Below, one piece after another: positions 5,107 to 11,527 of a DNA stretch of 11,688 nucleotides (its first letter is position 1; the number at the start of each line of letters is the position of its first letter). Both the position numbers and the translations under genes were made by a program. The DNA is from Bryobacterales bacterium (GTDB lineage: Bacteria; Acidobacteriota; Terriglobia; Bryobacterales; Bryobacteraceae), in NCBI GenBank assembly GCA_025456495.1, contig JALOKO010000060.1:1-11688 (forward strand). Reading direction: 5' to 3'. The notes beneath the pieces were generated by a model. It was not told the DNA's origin. It made no database searches and saw only the letters and a program-made list of their open reading frames with translations.

Positions 5107-7617
5107 TTGGGCGCTTCCACTTCCATCGCACGCAAAGCTGCTCTTCTCTCGAATAACATAATCGGGCGAAAATGTCATAGCTTTTTTTACCTCAGACACG
5201 GTCTTTTCCGAACATTTGCTGTTATCTGTCTGTTTATTCTCCCTTTATTCTCCGATTGTTTCGCGCAAACCATTCCCGATCCGCTTCCCGATGTCTCTGA
5301 AGAAGTATTGCCCCGTCTGCGGGTAGACCGCTCTTTGGGCGCGTCGGAGGTGCTGGTTCTGGCCAAGGATAAGCGCATCGAAGGCGACTGGACATATCTG
5401 GAAGGGCTGGCTGAGTTGCGCGCCAACGCGGTGCTGCTGCGCGCCGATGAAATTGATTACAACCAGCAGACCGGCTATGCCGAAGCGCGCGGGAACGTCT
5501 ATTACGAAGACCTGCAACGAAAGGAAAAGGTGTGGGCCACACGGGCGGAGTATTTCACGCGTGAAGAGCGTGGGAAGTTCTACCAGGTCCGTGGGGAAAC
5601 CTACCCCAAAATCGAGGGTCGTCCCGGCTTGTACCGAACAGAAAGTCCGGTTCGCTTTGAAGGTGCATGGGCGGAGCGTCTGGGTGAGGAGTTTCGACTG
5701 TATGACGGTACGCTTACCAACTGCGAAACGCCCATTCCCTGGTGGACCTTAAAGAGCCCGCAATTCAGCATTCGGCCCGGCGAAAGCGCTACGATGCGCA
5801 ACGCAGTGCTGCGTATCCGGAAGGTGCCGGTTTTGTATGCGCCCTGGTTCTATAAGTCATTGAAGGAGGGTGAGCGCAAGAGTGGCTTCCTTACCCCAAA
5901 TATCGGCAACAGTAATCGGCGTGGCCAGATGGTAGGCGTGGGATACTACTGGGCGATTGCGCGCAATTATGACGCGATGTATCGCGGGCAGTATTTCACC
6001 ACCCGCGGCTTAGCGCATCAGGTGGACTTCCGCGGAAAACCCACACGGAACAGCGACTTCAATTTCAGCCTGTACGGGGTGAATGACCGTGGACTTCCCA
6101 TTGAGCGCACCGTGTTGGTTCCGAACCCTGAGCGTCCTGGAGAGCTCATCCAGGTAACCCGGGCAGACCGCTTCAAAGCCTCGGGAGTGAACATCACTTC
6201 GCGGGGACAAACGACGCTGCCCAAGGGATTTTATGCCCGGGGGGAGCTGAATTACCTGAGTTCCTTGCGGTTCCGGCAGGAGTTTTCGGAATCGATTGCT
6301 GAGGCCATCGCCCCGGAAATCCAGTCAGTGGGTGTGGTTGCCCGCGATTGGAGCACCTTCCATCTCACTGCGGTCTTTTCCCGTTTGCAGAACTTCCGCA
6401 CAACGGACGAAGACGTCATCAGCGTACGAAAGCTGCCCGAATTGCGCCTGGCCAGCCGCGGCCGACGCCTTCGTAAGGAGATTCCGGTGTACGTGGCATT
6501 CGACGCCGCGGGCGGACTGGTGCGTCGCAGCCAGCCCCTATTCCAAACGCGACAGTTCGTTTCGCGCGTGGATTTCGCTCCGCGCATCTTCGCGCCCCTG
6601 GAATGGAAGGGGTTCCATATCGTGCCCAGCTACTCACCCCGCGTAACGGCCTACGATTCCAAGCTGGAGGGCGCCGCGGTGGGCGGCGTGAACGTGGTGG
6701 GCGCCAACCTGCTGCGACGTTCCCAGGAGTTTGGCCTTGAGATTCTGCCGCCCAGCCTCTCGCGCGTGTTCAACAAAAAGGGCATTTGGGGAGACAAGGT
6801 GAAGCACGTCATTGAACCCCGGCTCGCCCTCCGCTATGTGAACGGAATTGACAACTTCAATGAGCTGGTTCGCTTTGACACCACGGAGTTGCTCTCCAAC
6901 ACGGCAGAGGCGGAGTTCTCGCTGGTGAACCGATTCTTCGGCAAACGCGGCGACAGCACCGACGAGGTGCTCACCTGGGAGGTTCGCCATAAGCGCTTCT
7001 TCGATTCTGACTTCGGCGGCGCGGTGGTGGCGGGCAGGCGCAATGTGGTTGCCAGTTCGCTGGATTTCAGCACGTTCACCTTCCTGAACCAGCCGCGCAC
7101 CTATTCGCCCATCGCCAGCACCTTTCGCATCTCGCCCGCCACCCGCTACGGCATTCAATGGCGCAGTGATTTTGACCCCTTTTACAACCAATTTCTGAAT
7201 AGCATTCTCAGCGTAGACGCCCGGGTGAGCGACTTCCTGTTCGTGGTGGGCCAGAACCGCGTGCGCAGCACCCCCTTGCTGGTTGACCCGGACAACCCCA
7301 ACGAGACCCTGGCCCGCGACATCCCCAGTTCGCAGTTGCTTTCGCCCCCGGCCAACCAGCTCATCAGCACGGTGGCCTGGCGCGACTCGCTGAAGCGTGG
7401 CTGGAGCGCGGCCTTCAACAACTGGTACGATTTCCGCACCAGGACGGTGGTGACCTCCACCGGCCAGCTCACCTACAACACGGATTGCTGCGGATTCAGC
7501 GTCCAGTATCGCCGCTTTGGATTTGGCACCCGCAGCGAGAACCAGTTCCGCTTCTCGCTAACCATCGCCAACATTGGCGCCTTTGGAACCCTACGGAAGC
7601 AGGAGCGGCTGTTCTAG
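5107..7617 (+). CDS. lptD: LPS-assembly outer-membrane protein LptD (start uncertain)
   Basis: This is the outer-membrane beta-barrel that, with LptE, inserts lipopolysaccharide into the outer leaflet. From TTG 5107 it is 836 aa, near the family's usual size. A signal peptide h-region (FAVICLFILPLF) ends near residue 53 at CFA/Q. An OstA/LptA-like jellyroll follows (roughly 70-200; RADEIDYNQQTGYAEARGNV), then T-N-C206, a KSGFLTPNIG junction and a barrel to the C-terminus. C794-C795 lie in the typical DCCGFSVQYRR segment, and the final strand is FRFSLTIANIGAFG. The mature protein has only three cysteines. No in-frame ATG precedes the signal peptide: TTG 5107, GTG 5077 and GTG 5044 are the only standard starts nearby. 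ATG 5172 is one base out of frame. The signal-peptide region is AT-richer than the rest. LptA-C and surA are not in the window. Confidence 0.92.
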   Translation: MGASTSIARKAALLSNNIIGRKCHSFFYLRHGLFRTFAVICLFILPLFSDCFAQTIPDPLPDVSEEVLPRLRVDRSLGASEVLVLAKDKRIEGDWTYLEGLAELRANAVLLRADEIDYNQQTGYAEARGNVYYEDLQRKEKVWATRAEYFTREERGKFYQVRGETYPKIEGRPGLYRTESPVRFEGAWAERLGEEFRLYDGTLTNCETPIPWWTLKSPQFSIRPGESATMRNAVLRIRKVPVLYAPWFYKSLKEGERKSGFLTPNIGNSNRRGQMVGVGYYWAIARNYDAMYRGQYFTTRGLAHQVDFRGKPTRNSDFNFSLYGVNDRGLPIERTVLVPNPERPGELIQVTRADRFKASGVNITSRGQTTLPKGFYARGELNYLSSLRFRQEFSESIAEAIAPEIQSVGVVARDWSTFHLTAVFSRLQNFRTTDEDVISVRKLPELRLASRGRRLRKEIPVYVAFDAAGGLVRRSQPLFQTRQFVSRVDFAPRIFAPLEWKGFHIVPSYSPRVTAYDSKLEGAAVGGVNVVGANLLRRSQEFGLEILPPSLSRVFNKKGIWGDKVKHVIEPRLALRYVNGIDNFNELVRFDTTELLSNTAEAEFSLVNRFFGKRGDSTDEVLTWEVRHKRFFDSDFGGAVVAGRRNVVASSLDFSTFTFLNQPRTYSPIASTFRISPATRYGIQWRSDFDPFYNQFLNSILSVDARVSDFLFVVGQNRVRSTPLLVDPDNPNETLARDIPSSQLLSPPANQLISTVAWRDSLKRGWSAAFNNWYDFRTRTVVTSTGQLTYNTDCCGFSVQYRRFGFGTRSENQFRFSLTIANIGAFGTLRKQERLF

Positions 7618-7700
7618 GCTCCCATGCACGCCAGGCGCGTCCCGAGCCGCGTCAGGCGCCTTTCCCGTGGCGCAGCCCCATGGTTGGCGCGGAATTGCAG
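7618..7700. other. Convergent spacer with imperfect hairpin potential
   Basis: An 83-nt gap lies between the convergent ends of lptD and the two-helix membrane protein. AGGCGC (7633-7638) and GCGCCT (7656-7661) can pair with a 17-nt loop, followed by only two further Ts. This is a weak candidate for termination after lptD. Confidence 0.3.
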
Positions 7701-8087
7701 CTAGCGATCGCGGCCCACCAGTGCACGCCGCAATCGCCCGCCCAGACGGTCGCGATAGGCCCAGGCCGCAGCCAACCCCGCAATGCCCAGGGCCATCGTT
7801 TCCATGGGAAGCCAGCGATACAGCCGGTACATGGCCCACAACACCGTGATGGGGATGACCACGGTGATGAACACCACAAAGACAATGTGCCCGGCCAGCT
7901 CCAGCAGGTCGCGCAACGACGCGCGGGGCGGAGGCAGCGGGGCAAAGTCGTTCGGATCGCGAAAGGGTTCCGGCGACAGCACCTCGTCCGGATCGCGAGC
8001 GGGCTGCGTGTCGTGGGCTTCCTGGAGGGTGTCGTCTCCACCCGGCGGGGACTGGGGCTGGCGAGCGGACGCGTCGTACTCTTCCAT
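7701..8087 (-). CDS. Hypothetical two-helix membrane protein
   Basis: The family is not recognised. The 128-residue product has an acidic, Pro-rich, disordered-looking N-terminal half (residues 1-58). It then has a strong membrane helix (about 65-86, GHIVFVVFITVVIPITVLWAMY), a short turn, a second weaker helix (about 95-110) and a basic tail (RDRLGGRLRRALVGRDR) likely facing the cytosol. It has no signal peptide or catalytic motif. It is the last gene of a four-gene minus-strand cluster, 13 nt after the stop of the lipoprotein-like gene, so transcriptional coupling is likely. ATG 8087 has only a weak upstream AAGG; translation may depend on coupling. The sequence alone gives no function; a scaffold or anchor role is only a guess. 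Confidence 0.7.
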   Translation of the reverse strand: MEEYDASARQPQSPPGGDDTLQEAHDTQPARDPDEVLSPEPFRDPNDFAPLPPPRASLRDLLELAGHIVFVVFITVVIPITVLWAMYRLYRWLPMETMALGIAGLAAAWAYRDRLGGRLRRALVGRDR

Positions 8088-8100
8088 CAGCGGTGGCGCC

Positions 8101-8661
8101 TTAAGGGATGCGGACCGCGACTAGACGTCCTTCGGCATCGGCGTCATCGCGGGAAAGCCCCACCAGACCGGTGACGTATTCGTTCTTCACGAACACAAAC
8201 ACCGGCTTGCCGTCCACTTGTCCGAAGTAACCGCCGAACCCGGCGACGAACTTTGCCTCGGTCATCGCGTCCTTGACGTGGCCCAGGTAGACGGCGGCCA
8301 TCCCGGTGTTTTGTGCCTTGAAGAGGAACTGCTGATAGGTCTTGGAACCCTTCCGATACTCGGCGAGGGTTGCCTGCGGCAGCGTTTCCTTGTTGAACAG
8401 ATTTCCCTCACTGAGGGCCGCCTGCAGCCTGTGCTCCCGCGGCATGAAGCGCGACAGGTCTTGCTGCTGCGGATGCTTGGGCTTCGCCGTGACGGGCGCA
8501 ACGTCCTGCCTGGCGGTTTCGCCGCCGGGGCCGCAGGCCAACATCCCGGCCAGCAACAGCGCTGCAAGTAGTCCTGCCAGAAGGGGGCCCGCCAGAAGGG
8601 GGCCTGCCACCAGCCCACGAATCGCCGTTCCAGCATCCGGTGGCTGCCTGTGCAATCGCAT
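8101..8661 (-). CDS. Hypothetical lipoprotein-like exported protein
   Basis: The family is not recognised. From ATG 8661 the product is 186 aa. The N-terminus has basic residues (RLHRQ) and a long Leu/Ala/Gly hydrophobic segment (about 16-42) ending M-L-A-C43, an imperfect lipobox because Leu rather than Ala/Ser precedes the small residue. The segment contains a duplicated L-L-A-G-P unit from a 15-nt DNA duplication. Residues 60-186 form a soluble domain (QQQDLSRFMPREHRLQAALSEG near its start) with strand-like stretches such as KPVFVFVKNEYVTGLVGLSRDD, ending RLVAVRIP. TTG 8685 and GTG 8667 are alternative starts in the same frame. It lies between the DinB-like gene (33 nt upstream) and the membrane protein gene (13 nt downstream), so it is probably co-transcribed with both. 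Confidence 0.72.
   Translation of the reverse strand: MRLHRQPPDAGTAIRGLVAGPLLAGPLLAGLLAALLLAGMLACGPGGETARQDVAPVTAKPKHPQQQDLSRFMPREHRLQAALSEGNLFNKETLPQATLAEYRKGSKTYQQFLFKAQNTGMAAVYLGHVKDAMTEAKFVAGFGGYFGQVDGKPVFVFVKNEYVTGLVGLSRDDADAEGRLVAVRIP
8576..8605. repeat. 15-nt in-frame tandem duplication in a signal peptide
   Basis: GCCAGAAGGGGGCCC (8576-8590) is repeated at 8591-8605 with one mismatch at the last base. On the minus strand it encodes two L-L-A-G-P-like units within the hydrophobic segment of the lipoprotein-like gene, lengthening it by five residues without a frameshift. Confidence 0.85.
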
Positions 8662-8694
8662 GCTCACTGCCCCAGCATAGCGCAAGTGGAGCCG

Positions 8695-9180
8695 CTATCC
8701 CGCTGATTTCGCCGCCCGGTAGGCCTCGCGGATGGCCATGATCTGGCTGGCGTGCTTTTCTGCGTGTTCGGTGTAGAGTTCCAGCAAACCGGCAAGGGTC
8801 ATGGCGCCGCGGCGGGGATGCGTGCAGGGCCGTAGCCAGGCCTCCGCGGGCAAAGGCTCCAGAAGTTCGAAGGTCTCGCGGCGTACGCGACGGAAGGTCT
8901 CCATGCAGTCAGATGGCTTGCGGCGGGCGTAGTCCAAGCGCTCCGCCCAGGCATCCTGATCCCACCCGGCGAAGGCGGGATTGTCCTCGGCGATGGCTTG
9001 TCGGAAGCGGGAGGCGCCCATCATTTCGCTATCTACCAGGTGCGCCATGATCTGGCGAATACTCCACTTTCCCGGGGCGGGGGAGAAGTCGAACTCCCGT
9101 CCGGCGGCTCCCGTCAGCAGGGCGGCCAGCAACTCTGGTCCACGGCGGAAGCGGATCAATTGTTCTGCGGTTTCAGGCAT
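8695..9180 (-). CDS. DinB-family (DinB_2/YfiT-like) protein
   Basis: The product is 161 aa, typical of the DinB/YfiT four-helix-bundle superfamily (DinB_2, PF12867). The metal-binding histidine triad is visible: H47 in IMAHLVDSE, then H139 and H143 in YTEHAEKHASQI. The N-terminal region carries the family pattern P-G-K-W-S-I-R-Q-I before the first His. Members bind a divalent metal and some are thiol-dependent transferases or hydrolases (bacillithiol or mycothiol enzymes); many are unassigned. The substrate here is unknown. It is cytosolic, with no signal peptide. It is the second gene of the minus-strand cluster, 22 nt after the zinc-ribbon gene and 33 nt before the lipoprotein-like gene. 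No clear Shine-Dalgarno precedes ATG 9180, consistent with coupling to upstream translation. Confidence 0.9.
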   Translation of the reverse strand: MPETAEQLIRFRRGPELLAALLTGAAGREFDFSPAPGKWSIRQIMAHLVDSEMMGASRFRQAIAEDNPAFAGWDQDAWAERLDYARRKPSDCMETFRRVRRETFELLEPLPAEAWLRPCTHPRRGAMTLAGLLELYTEHAEKHASQIMAIREAYRAAKSAG

Positions 9181-9202
9181 GGTGGTGATGGGCCAAGGCG
9201 GT

Positions 9203-9406
9203 TCAGATATAGTCCGCGCAACTCATGTAGTAGCCGCATTGCTGGCAGTAGAGCTTGCACTTGCGGGCCAGCAGCTTCTGGCTGCAAACCGGGCAATGGA
9301 GCATGGGTTCGGCGTCCTCACCCTGCCGGTGTTCGCCCACGGGCGTCGCGGGCTGTACGGCGGTCTCTGCTGCGTCGACTGGGGGACTGTGCGGCGAGCG
9401 GCTCAT
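9203..9406 (-). CDS. Small zinc-ribbon protein, 67 aa
   Basis: The product is a 67-residue protein whose C-terminal half is cysteine-rich: C38-P-V-C41, C50, C54-Q-Q-C57-G-Y-Y-M-S-C63, ending ADYI. Two CxxC knuckles plus two extra cysteines suggest one structural zinc site with possible additional ligands. Residues 1-34 are Pro/Ala/Glu-rich and look disordered; an internal Met35 could also start the ribbon alone. The function is unknown; small zinc ribbons of this type may contact nucleic acid or protein. ATG 9406 is chosen because GGAAG lies 4 nt upstream and a TACACT box is at 9421-9416. It is the first gene of the four-gene minus-strand cluster and diverges from a serine hydrolase with only 25 bp between the two start codons. 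Confidence 0.8.
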   Translation of the reverse strand: MSRSPHSPPVDAAETAVQPATPVGEHRQGEDAEPMLHCPVCSQKLLARKCKLYCQQCGYYMSCADYI

Positions 9407-9431
9407 CCGACTTCCAGTGTACCCTGATCCC
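9407..9431. promoter_or_regulatory. 25-bp divergent gap with overlapping -10 boxes
   Basis: The two divergent start codons (9406 minus, 9432 plus) are separated by 25 bp. The core AGTGTACCCT reads as TACCCT (9420-9425) on plus and TACACT (9421-9416) on minus, sharing the self-complementary TA. The plus box puts +1 on the ATG at 9432; the minus box leaves a leader of about 3 nt. No -35 matches are evident on either side. Confidence 0.5.
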
Positions 9432-10997
9432 ATGCGTGGACTGATGCTGTTTCTCTTCCTGCTGGGGCAGTTGCTGCTTGCCCAACCCGCCGACCTGGAT
9501 GCCTGGGTGGCCCGCACCCAACAGCAGTTTGAGGTGCCCGGCATCGCCGTGGCCATCGTGAAGGACGGCCAGACGGTGCTTGCCAAGGGATACGGCGTAC
9601 GTGTGCTGGGGCAGCCCGGCAGGGTAGACGCGCAAACCCGCTTCGGCATCGCCTCCAATACCAAGGCGTTCACGGCCGCGGCGTTGGCCATCCTGGTGGA
9701 CGAAGGCAAATTGCGCTGGGACGACCCCGTCCAAAAGCATCTGCCCGAGTTCCAGATGGCTGACCCCTACGTCAGCCGCGAGGTAACGCTCCGCGACCTG
9801 CTGAGCCATCGTAGCGGCATGGGACTGGGCGCGGGCGACCTTCTCTACTGGCCTGACACCACATTCACCCGCGCGGACGTACTGCGCGCCGCCCGTCGCC
9901 TTCCCGTGGATTCCAGCTTTCGCAGTCGTTATGCGTACAACAACCTGGGCTACGTGGTTGCGGGTGAGGTGCTGCGCGCCGCTTCGGGCCTTTCCTGGGA
10001 GGCCTTTGTGCAACAGCGCCTTCTGCACCCACTGGGCATGACGCAGACCCGCATCACCAGTGACGGCCTGCATCCGGAAAGCGACAACGTGGCCGTGCCG
10101 CACTCGCGCGGATGGCGGCTGGAGGGCACGCTGCAACCCATCAAACCCACGCGTGATGCGGTGTGGGCCGCCGCCGCCGGGCTGAAATCCAGCGTCACGG
10201 ACATCGCCCGCTGGCTGACCCTGCAACTGAACCAGGGCAAACTCACCGACGGCACAGTGCTGTTCAGCGCCCGGCAGGCGCACGAGATGTGGACGCCGCA
10301 AATCGCCCTCCGTGTGGGAGACCCGCACCCTCTGCTGGCCTCGACCAAGCCCCTCTTCGCCGCCTACGGACTGGGCTGGAGCCTGAAGGACTACCAGGGT
10401 CGCAAGATTGTCACCCACAGCGGAGGGCTCACCGGCATGGTGACGCTTACCCTGATGGTTCCTGAAGAGAAGCTGGGCATCGTGGTGCTCACCAATCAGG
10501 AGGAGGGCGGTGCGTTCCAGGCGATTGCCTATCACATCCTGGACCACTACCTGAAGTTAGAGCCACGGGATTGGATTGCCGCCTACGCCGCCAGCACTGC
10601 GGAAAGCCGAAAGAAGGCCAATGCGGAAGAGGCCAAGACCCTGGCCACGCGCCTTGGCGGCACTACACCCTCGTTGGCCTTGAGCGCCTATGCGGGCGCC
10701 TACACCGACGCCTGGTATGGAGCGGGAGAAGTGGTAGCGGAAGGATCTGCCCTTTCGCTGCGCATGCGGGGCACCCCGGATATGCACGGTCCGTTGGAGC
10801 ATTTTCACCACGACACCTTCATTGTCCGCTGGCGCGACCAGACGATTCCCGACGCCTTCGTGCATTTCGGACTGAGCCCCGAAGGCAAGCTAACCGGTTT
10901 CCGCATGAAGGCCATTTCGCCCTTGGCGGATTTCAGCTTCGACTACCACGACCTTCACTTCCAACGGGATCCCGAAGCCGCAACCGCCGCGCAGTGA
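9432..10997 (+). CDS. Class C beta-lactamase-type serine hydrolase with C-terminal DUF3471-like domain
   Basis: The product is 521 aa. A short signal peptide (residues 1-17, LMLFLFLLGQLLLA) is followed by a Beta-lactamase domain (PF00144) with S75-N-T-K78 (nucleophile and base), Y169-N-N171 and H329-S-G331. A C-terminal region of about 130 residues (SAYAGAYTDAWYGAGEVV near its start) resembles the DUF3471 beta-rich domain (PF11954) often fused to this family. It is likely exported to the periplasm, acting as a peptidase, esterase or D-amino-acid-containing peptide hydrolase; the substrate is not readable. ATG 9432 is chosen because the signal peptide begins there and the upstream extension of the frame is antisense to the zinc-ribbon gene. 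A TACCCT box 7 nt upstream suggests a leaderless transcript. It is paralogous in family to the protein at 984-1, but with a longer C-terminus. Confidence 0.92.
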   Translation: MRGLMLFLFLLGQLLLAQPADLDAWVARTQQQFEVPGIAVAIVKDGQTVLAKGYGVRVLGQPGRVDAQTRFGIASNTKAFTAAALAILVDEGKLRWDDPVQKHLPEFQMADPYVSREVTLRDLLSHRSGMGLGAGDLLYWPDTTFTRADVLRAARRLPVDSSFRSRYAYNNLGYVVAGEVLRAASGLSWEAFVQQRLLHPLGMTQTRITSDGLHPESDNVAVPHSRGWRLEGTLQPIKPTRDAVWAAAAGLKSSVTDIARWLTLQLNQGKLTDGTVLFSARQAHEMWTPQIALRVGDPHPLLASTKPLFAAYGLGWSLKDYQGRKIVTHSGGLTGMVTLTLMVPEEKLGIVVLTNQEEGGAFQAIAYHILDHYLKLEPRDWIAAYAASTAESRKKANAEEAKTLATRLGGTTPSLALSAYAGAYTDAWYGAGEVVAEGSALSLRMRGTPDMHGPLEHFHHDTFIVRWRDQTIPDAFVHFGLSPEGKLTGFRMKAISPLADFSFDYHDLHFQRDPEAATAAQ

Positions 10998-11046
10998 AGC
11001 CTCCAGGGCGGATGCAGCAGCAGCCTGCCGCCGCATAGCGATCCGG

Positions 11047-11114
11047 CCGGATTTGGCGCACAGCCGGATTTGGCGCACAGCCGGATTTAGAACACAGCCG
11101 GATGCGGCGCATTG
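11047..11114 (+). repeat. Tandem repeat B, 17 nt x 4
   Basis: Unit CCGGATTTGGCGCACAG at 11047-11063 and 11064-11080 is identical; copy 3 (11081-11097) has three mismatches and copy 4 (11098-11114) four. A 12-nt palindrome ATCCGGCCGGAT (11041-11052) opens the array. It lies downstream of the serine hydrolase and before the tRNA genes. The 9-mer TTGGCGCAC is also found at the start of repeat A. No gene is seen in 10998-11177. Confidence 0.9.
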
Positions 11115-11150
11115 ACTGGGCCAGCGGCGCGGGGTAACCTGAAATGTAAT
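11112..11150 (+). promoter_or_regulatory. Candidate tRNA promoter
   Basis: TTGACT (11112-11117) is a good -35. A TAACCT (11134-11139) lies 16 nt downstream, and a better-looking TGTAAT box lies at 11145-11150 but 27 nt away. Either could start transcription 20-30 nt before the first tRNA. The -35 overlaps the last repeat B copy. Confidence 0.4.
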
Positions 11151-11177
11151 CCTGATGGGCTGCTTGGGCGGCCCCAT

Positions 11178-11251
11178 GGCGCGGTGGCAGAGTGGTCATG
11201 CAGAGGTCTGCAAAACCTCGTACGCCGGTTCGATTCCGGCCCGTGCCTCCA
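11178..11251 (+). tRNA. tRNA-Cys (GCA), first copy
   Basis: The cloverleaf is complete. The acceptor stem GGCGCGG/CCGTGCC (11178-11184, 11241-11247) has one G-U pair. The D arm is GCA/TGC with a 9-nt loop. The anticodon stem GAGGT/ACCTC has loop CTGCAAA, with anticodon GCA at 11210-11212. The variable loop has 4 nt, and the T arm is GCCGG-TTCGATT-CCGGC. The discriminator is U, a cysteine identity element, and CCA is encoded (11249-11251). Confidence 0.95.
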
Positions 11252-11293
11252 TCCTCCTTCTTCTCCGGTAATGTCGCATTTGCCACCCCCCGG

Positions 11294-11368
<75 letters not shown>

Positions 11369-11413
11369 CAAATCCATCCGCCCCTGCCTGACTGGATCCG
11401 CGCCCTTGCTTTA

Positions 11414-11527
11414 ATGGACCTGTCTTGCCCAGATGGACCTGTCTTGCCCAGATGGACCTGTCTTGCCCAGATGGACCTGTCTTGCCCAGATGGACCTGTC
11501 TTGCCCAGATGGACCCGGCATGCCTAG
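11414..11527 (+). repeat. Tandem repeat C, 19 nt x 6
   Basis: Five identical copies of ATGGACCTGTCTTGCCCAG run from 11414 to 11508. A sixth, degraded copy (11509-11527, ATGGACCCGGCATGCCTAG) overlaps the cysA stop codon. The array occupies most of the convergent spacer between the second tRNA-Cys and cysA. There are no spacers between units, so it is not a CRISPR array, and 19 nt is not a codon multiple. The remaining 11369-11413 shows nothing recognisable. Confidence 0.95.

Noticed and set aside
5172..5180. Two-codon leader peptide (ATG TCA TAG) before lptD
   Set aside because: No Shine-Dalgarno and no downstream start for coupling; better explained as a shifted lptD start.
7633..7663. Rho-independent terminator after lptD
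   Set aside because: The 6-bp stem with a 17-nt loop has only a short T stretch; too weak to call.
9255..9431. Upstream extension of the second serine hydrolase
   Set aside because: It is antisense to the zinc-ribbon gene, and the signal peptide begins at ATG 9432.
9318..10547. 409-codon minus-strand open frame
   Set aside because: It is antisense to the serine hydrolase and rich in His, Gln and Arg with no motif; a GC-driven shadow frame.
11414..11527. Possible CRISPR array
   Set aside because: The 19-nt units are directly contiguous with no spacers, and no cas gene is nearby.
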